Under the pieces are notes generated by a model. It did not search any database. It was not told where the DNA came from and saw only the letters and a program-made list of their open reading frames with translations. A stretch of 64,000 nt of DNA, from positions 310,001 through 374,000 of the forward strand of contig CAWKKW010000002.1 in the NCBI GenBank assembly GCA_963850345.1, written 5' to 3'. Both the position numbers and the translations under genes were made by a program. Shown piece after piece: positions 63,083-64,000 of this stretch. Within the stretch, counting starts at the first letter, position 1, and each line of letters starts with the position of its first letter. Source of the DNA: CAWKKW01 sp963850345. Lineage in GTDB: Bacteria > Acidobacteriota > Terriglobia > Terriglobales > Acidobacteriaceae.

Positions 63083-63718
63083 TTGCCATTGACCACGGAC
63101 AATCTAGATACGCCACGGTTACGTATCGGCGTGCTTGCGATTCAAGGGGATTACGCGGCACACGCTGCGGCGCTAAGTGACGTGGGCGCGGACCCGGTGT
63201 TGGTGCGCAAGCCGGAAGAACTGGCAGGGCTGGACGGGCTGATTCTTCCCGGCGGCGAGTCCACTACCTTTCTGAAGTTTCTGGAGCGCGGAGGGTTCCT
63301 GGCGGAGCTGCGGAAATTCGCTGAGGAGAAGCCGACGTTCGGCACCTGCGCCGGCTGCATTCTGCTGGCGAACGAGGTGCTGCATCCGCCGCAGGCAAGC
63401 CTGCATCTGCTCGATGCTACGGTGGAGCGCAATGCGTATGGACGCCAGATTGACAGCGCGATTCAGTCAGGCGAGACTTCCCTGTCCGGTGGCCCGCTGG
63501 AGATGGTGTACATTCGCGCGCCGCGCATGACGCGTGTGGGAGAGGGTGTGGATGTGCTGGCGGAGCGCGACGGATTTCCCGTGCTGGTGCAGCAGGGTCA
63601 CTTGATGGCCGCGACCTTTCATCCCGAGCTCTCGGAGGACCGCCGGGTGCATCAGCACTTCGTCGACCTGGTTCGCGAGCATCAGCACACCAGCGAAGCG
63701 CAATCCGCGCGGACCTGA
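63083..63718 (+). CDS. pdxT: Pyridoxal 5'-phosphate synthase glutaminase subunit
   Basis: A class I glutamine amidotransferase that supplies ammonia to PdxS. It has LRIGVLAIQGDYAAHAAAL, ILPGGESTTF, the nucleophile region FGTCAGC (Cys about residue 89 from this start) and TFHPEL with the catalytic His-Glu. The start is uncertain: there is no ATG in frame near the conserved N-terminus, so I chose a TTG at 63083 (with AAGGGG 11 bases upstream); TTG at 63089 or 63041 are alternatives. Confidence 0.92.
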   Translation: MPLTTDNLDTPRLRIGVLAIQGDYAAHAAALSDVGADPVLVRKPEELAGLDGLILPGGESTTFLKFLERGGFLAELRKFAEEKPTFGTCAGCILLANEVLHPPQASLHLLDATVERNAYGRQIDSAIQSGETSLSGGPLEMVYIRAPRMTRVGEGVDVLAERDGFPVLVQQGHLMAATFHPELSEDRRVHQHFVDLVREHQHTSEAQSART

Positions 63719-63726
63719 GCCGATCA

Positions 63727-64000
63727 ATGAACTGGCTCCCCACCAATGGCGCCCTGCACGGAATCGCGGTCGATCGGCTGCTGATGTGGAACCTGCTGGC
63801 GCTGGTGTTCTGTTTTGTTCTCGCACATGTATGGATCGGATTTGCGCTGTTGCGGCGAAGGCGCGGGCAGACTCCGCGAATTGGGACGGTCGAGTGGCTG
63901 CCTCTCTTTCTGCTGTGCCTCATGTACCTGGTAATGGCAGTGACGGCGCAACGGCTGTGGGCGAACGATCGGTTCGAGGGACCTTCGCTGGAGGCGCTGC
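63727..64000 (+). CDS. Cytochrome c oxidase subunit II-like protein (5' part only)
   Basis: The gene begins at the ATG 63727, nine bases after pdxT, and leaves the window. The visible 91 residues have two membrane helices (LLMWNLLALVFCFVLAHVWIG and VEWLPLFLLCLMYLVMAVTA) followed by AQRLWANDRFEGPSLEAL. The two-helix N-terminus and this linker resemble subunit II of heme-copper oxidases, but the Cu-A or substrate domain is beyond the edge, so the assignment is tentative. Confidence 0.55.
   Translation, partial: MNWLPTNGALHGIAVDRLLMWNLLALVFCFVLAHVWIGFALLRRRRGQTPRIGTVEWLPLFLLCLMYLVMAVTAQRLWANDRFEGPSLEAL

Noticed and set aside
1..64000. tRNA genes, rRNA, CRISPR arrays, insertion sequences, prophage genes
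   Set aside because: Searched by eye for cloverleaf arms, regular 25-40 bp repeats, transposases and phage proteins; none were found.

Overview
The window reads as chromosome of an Acidobacteriota bacterium, probably a soil Terriglobia/Acidobacteriales type. This is inferred from gene content. There are four large TonB-dependent receptors with an N-terminal carboxypeptidase-regulatory-like fold, an acidobacterial-type duplicated MacB/FtsX permease next to a PadR regulator, a winged-helix/TPR membrane regulator, and many one-component and ECF regulators paired with a single enzyme. I saw no rRNA, tRNA, CRISPR array, insertion sequence or phage gene.

Layout. 0-11.4 kb: outer-membrane uptake region with three Oar-like receptors (the first cut by the window edge), a secreted PF04185-type phosphoesterase, a cytochrome c and an SHS/lactate-type MFS permease. 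11.7-15.2 kb: a winged-helix/TPR regulator, then an ArsR - AHSA1/SRPBCC - VOC operon. 15.2-21.8 kb: a heavy-metal RND efflux operon (inner pump with the DFG-D-E metal signature, lipoprotein adaptor, TolC-like channel) with a small membrane protein and a PepSY protein. 22.4-26.6 kb: a fourth TonB receptor followed by a YVTN/YncE-like secreted beta-propeller. 26.8-31.1 kb: a tightly overlapped Mrp/Mnh-type cation/proton antiporter operon (E, F, G, DUF4040, B, C, D) with one large subunit and no MrpA. 31.4-33.5 kb: ThpR and a MATE exporter.

33.5-36.8 kb is the most striking piece. An ECF sigma factor and its zinc-type anti-sigma factor are divergent from a Tat-exported metallophosphoesterase and a diheme cytochrome c. 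The intergenic region carries two back-to-back promoters with the same -35 box (GGAATAAA), the same 14-bp spacer length and near-identical -10 boxes. 37-41.4 kb is housekeeping: a secreted unknown, a bifunctional nuclease domain protein, MiaB, a threonine dehydratase-like enzyme and a thioesterase. 41.5-45 kb holds a chimeric SDR remnant and the duplicated permease with PadR.

45-61.7 kb is a run of small stress and xenobiotic modules: SDR; ECF42 sigma with its YCII/DGPF partner; serine hydrolase; cupin; a CPA1 antiporter with a frameshifted tail; GNAT; a VOC gene broken by an in-frame stop; an AraC-DinB fusion; a squalene-cyclase-fold protein; TetR divergent from azoreductase and DoxX; AraC divergent from an epimerase-like SDR; and an ECF41 sigma divergent from a carboxymuconolactone decarboxylase-like gene that has a perfect ECF41-type promoter (TGTCACA-N16-CGTC). 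61.9-64 kb: pdxS, pdxT and the start of a cytochrome c oxidase subunit II-like gene that runs off the window.

The interesting signals are mostly regulatory: paired palindromes in front of unrelated genes, the ECF bidirectional promoter and the ECF41 promoter. There are also three broken or chimeric genes. I did not find a clearly new multi-gene defence or biosynthetic system.
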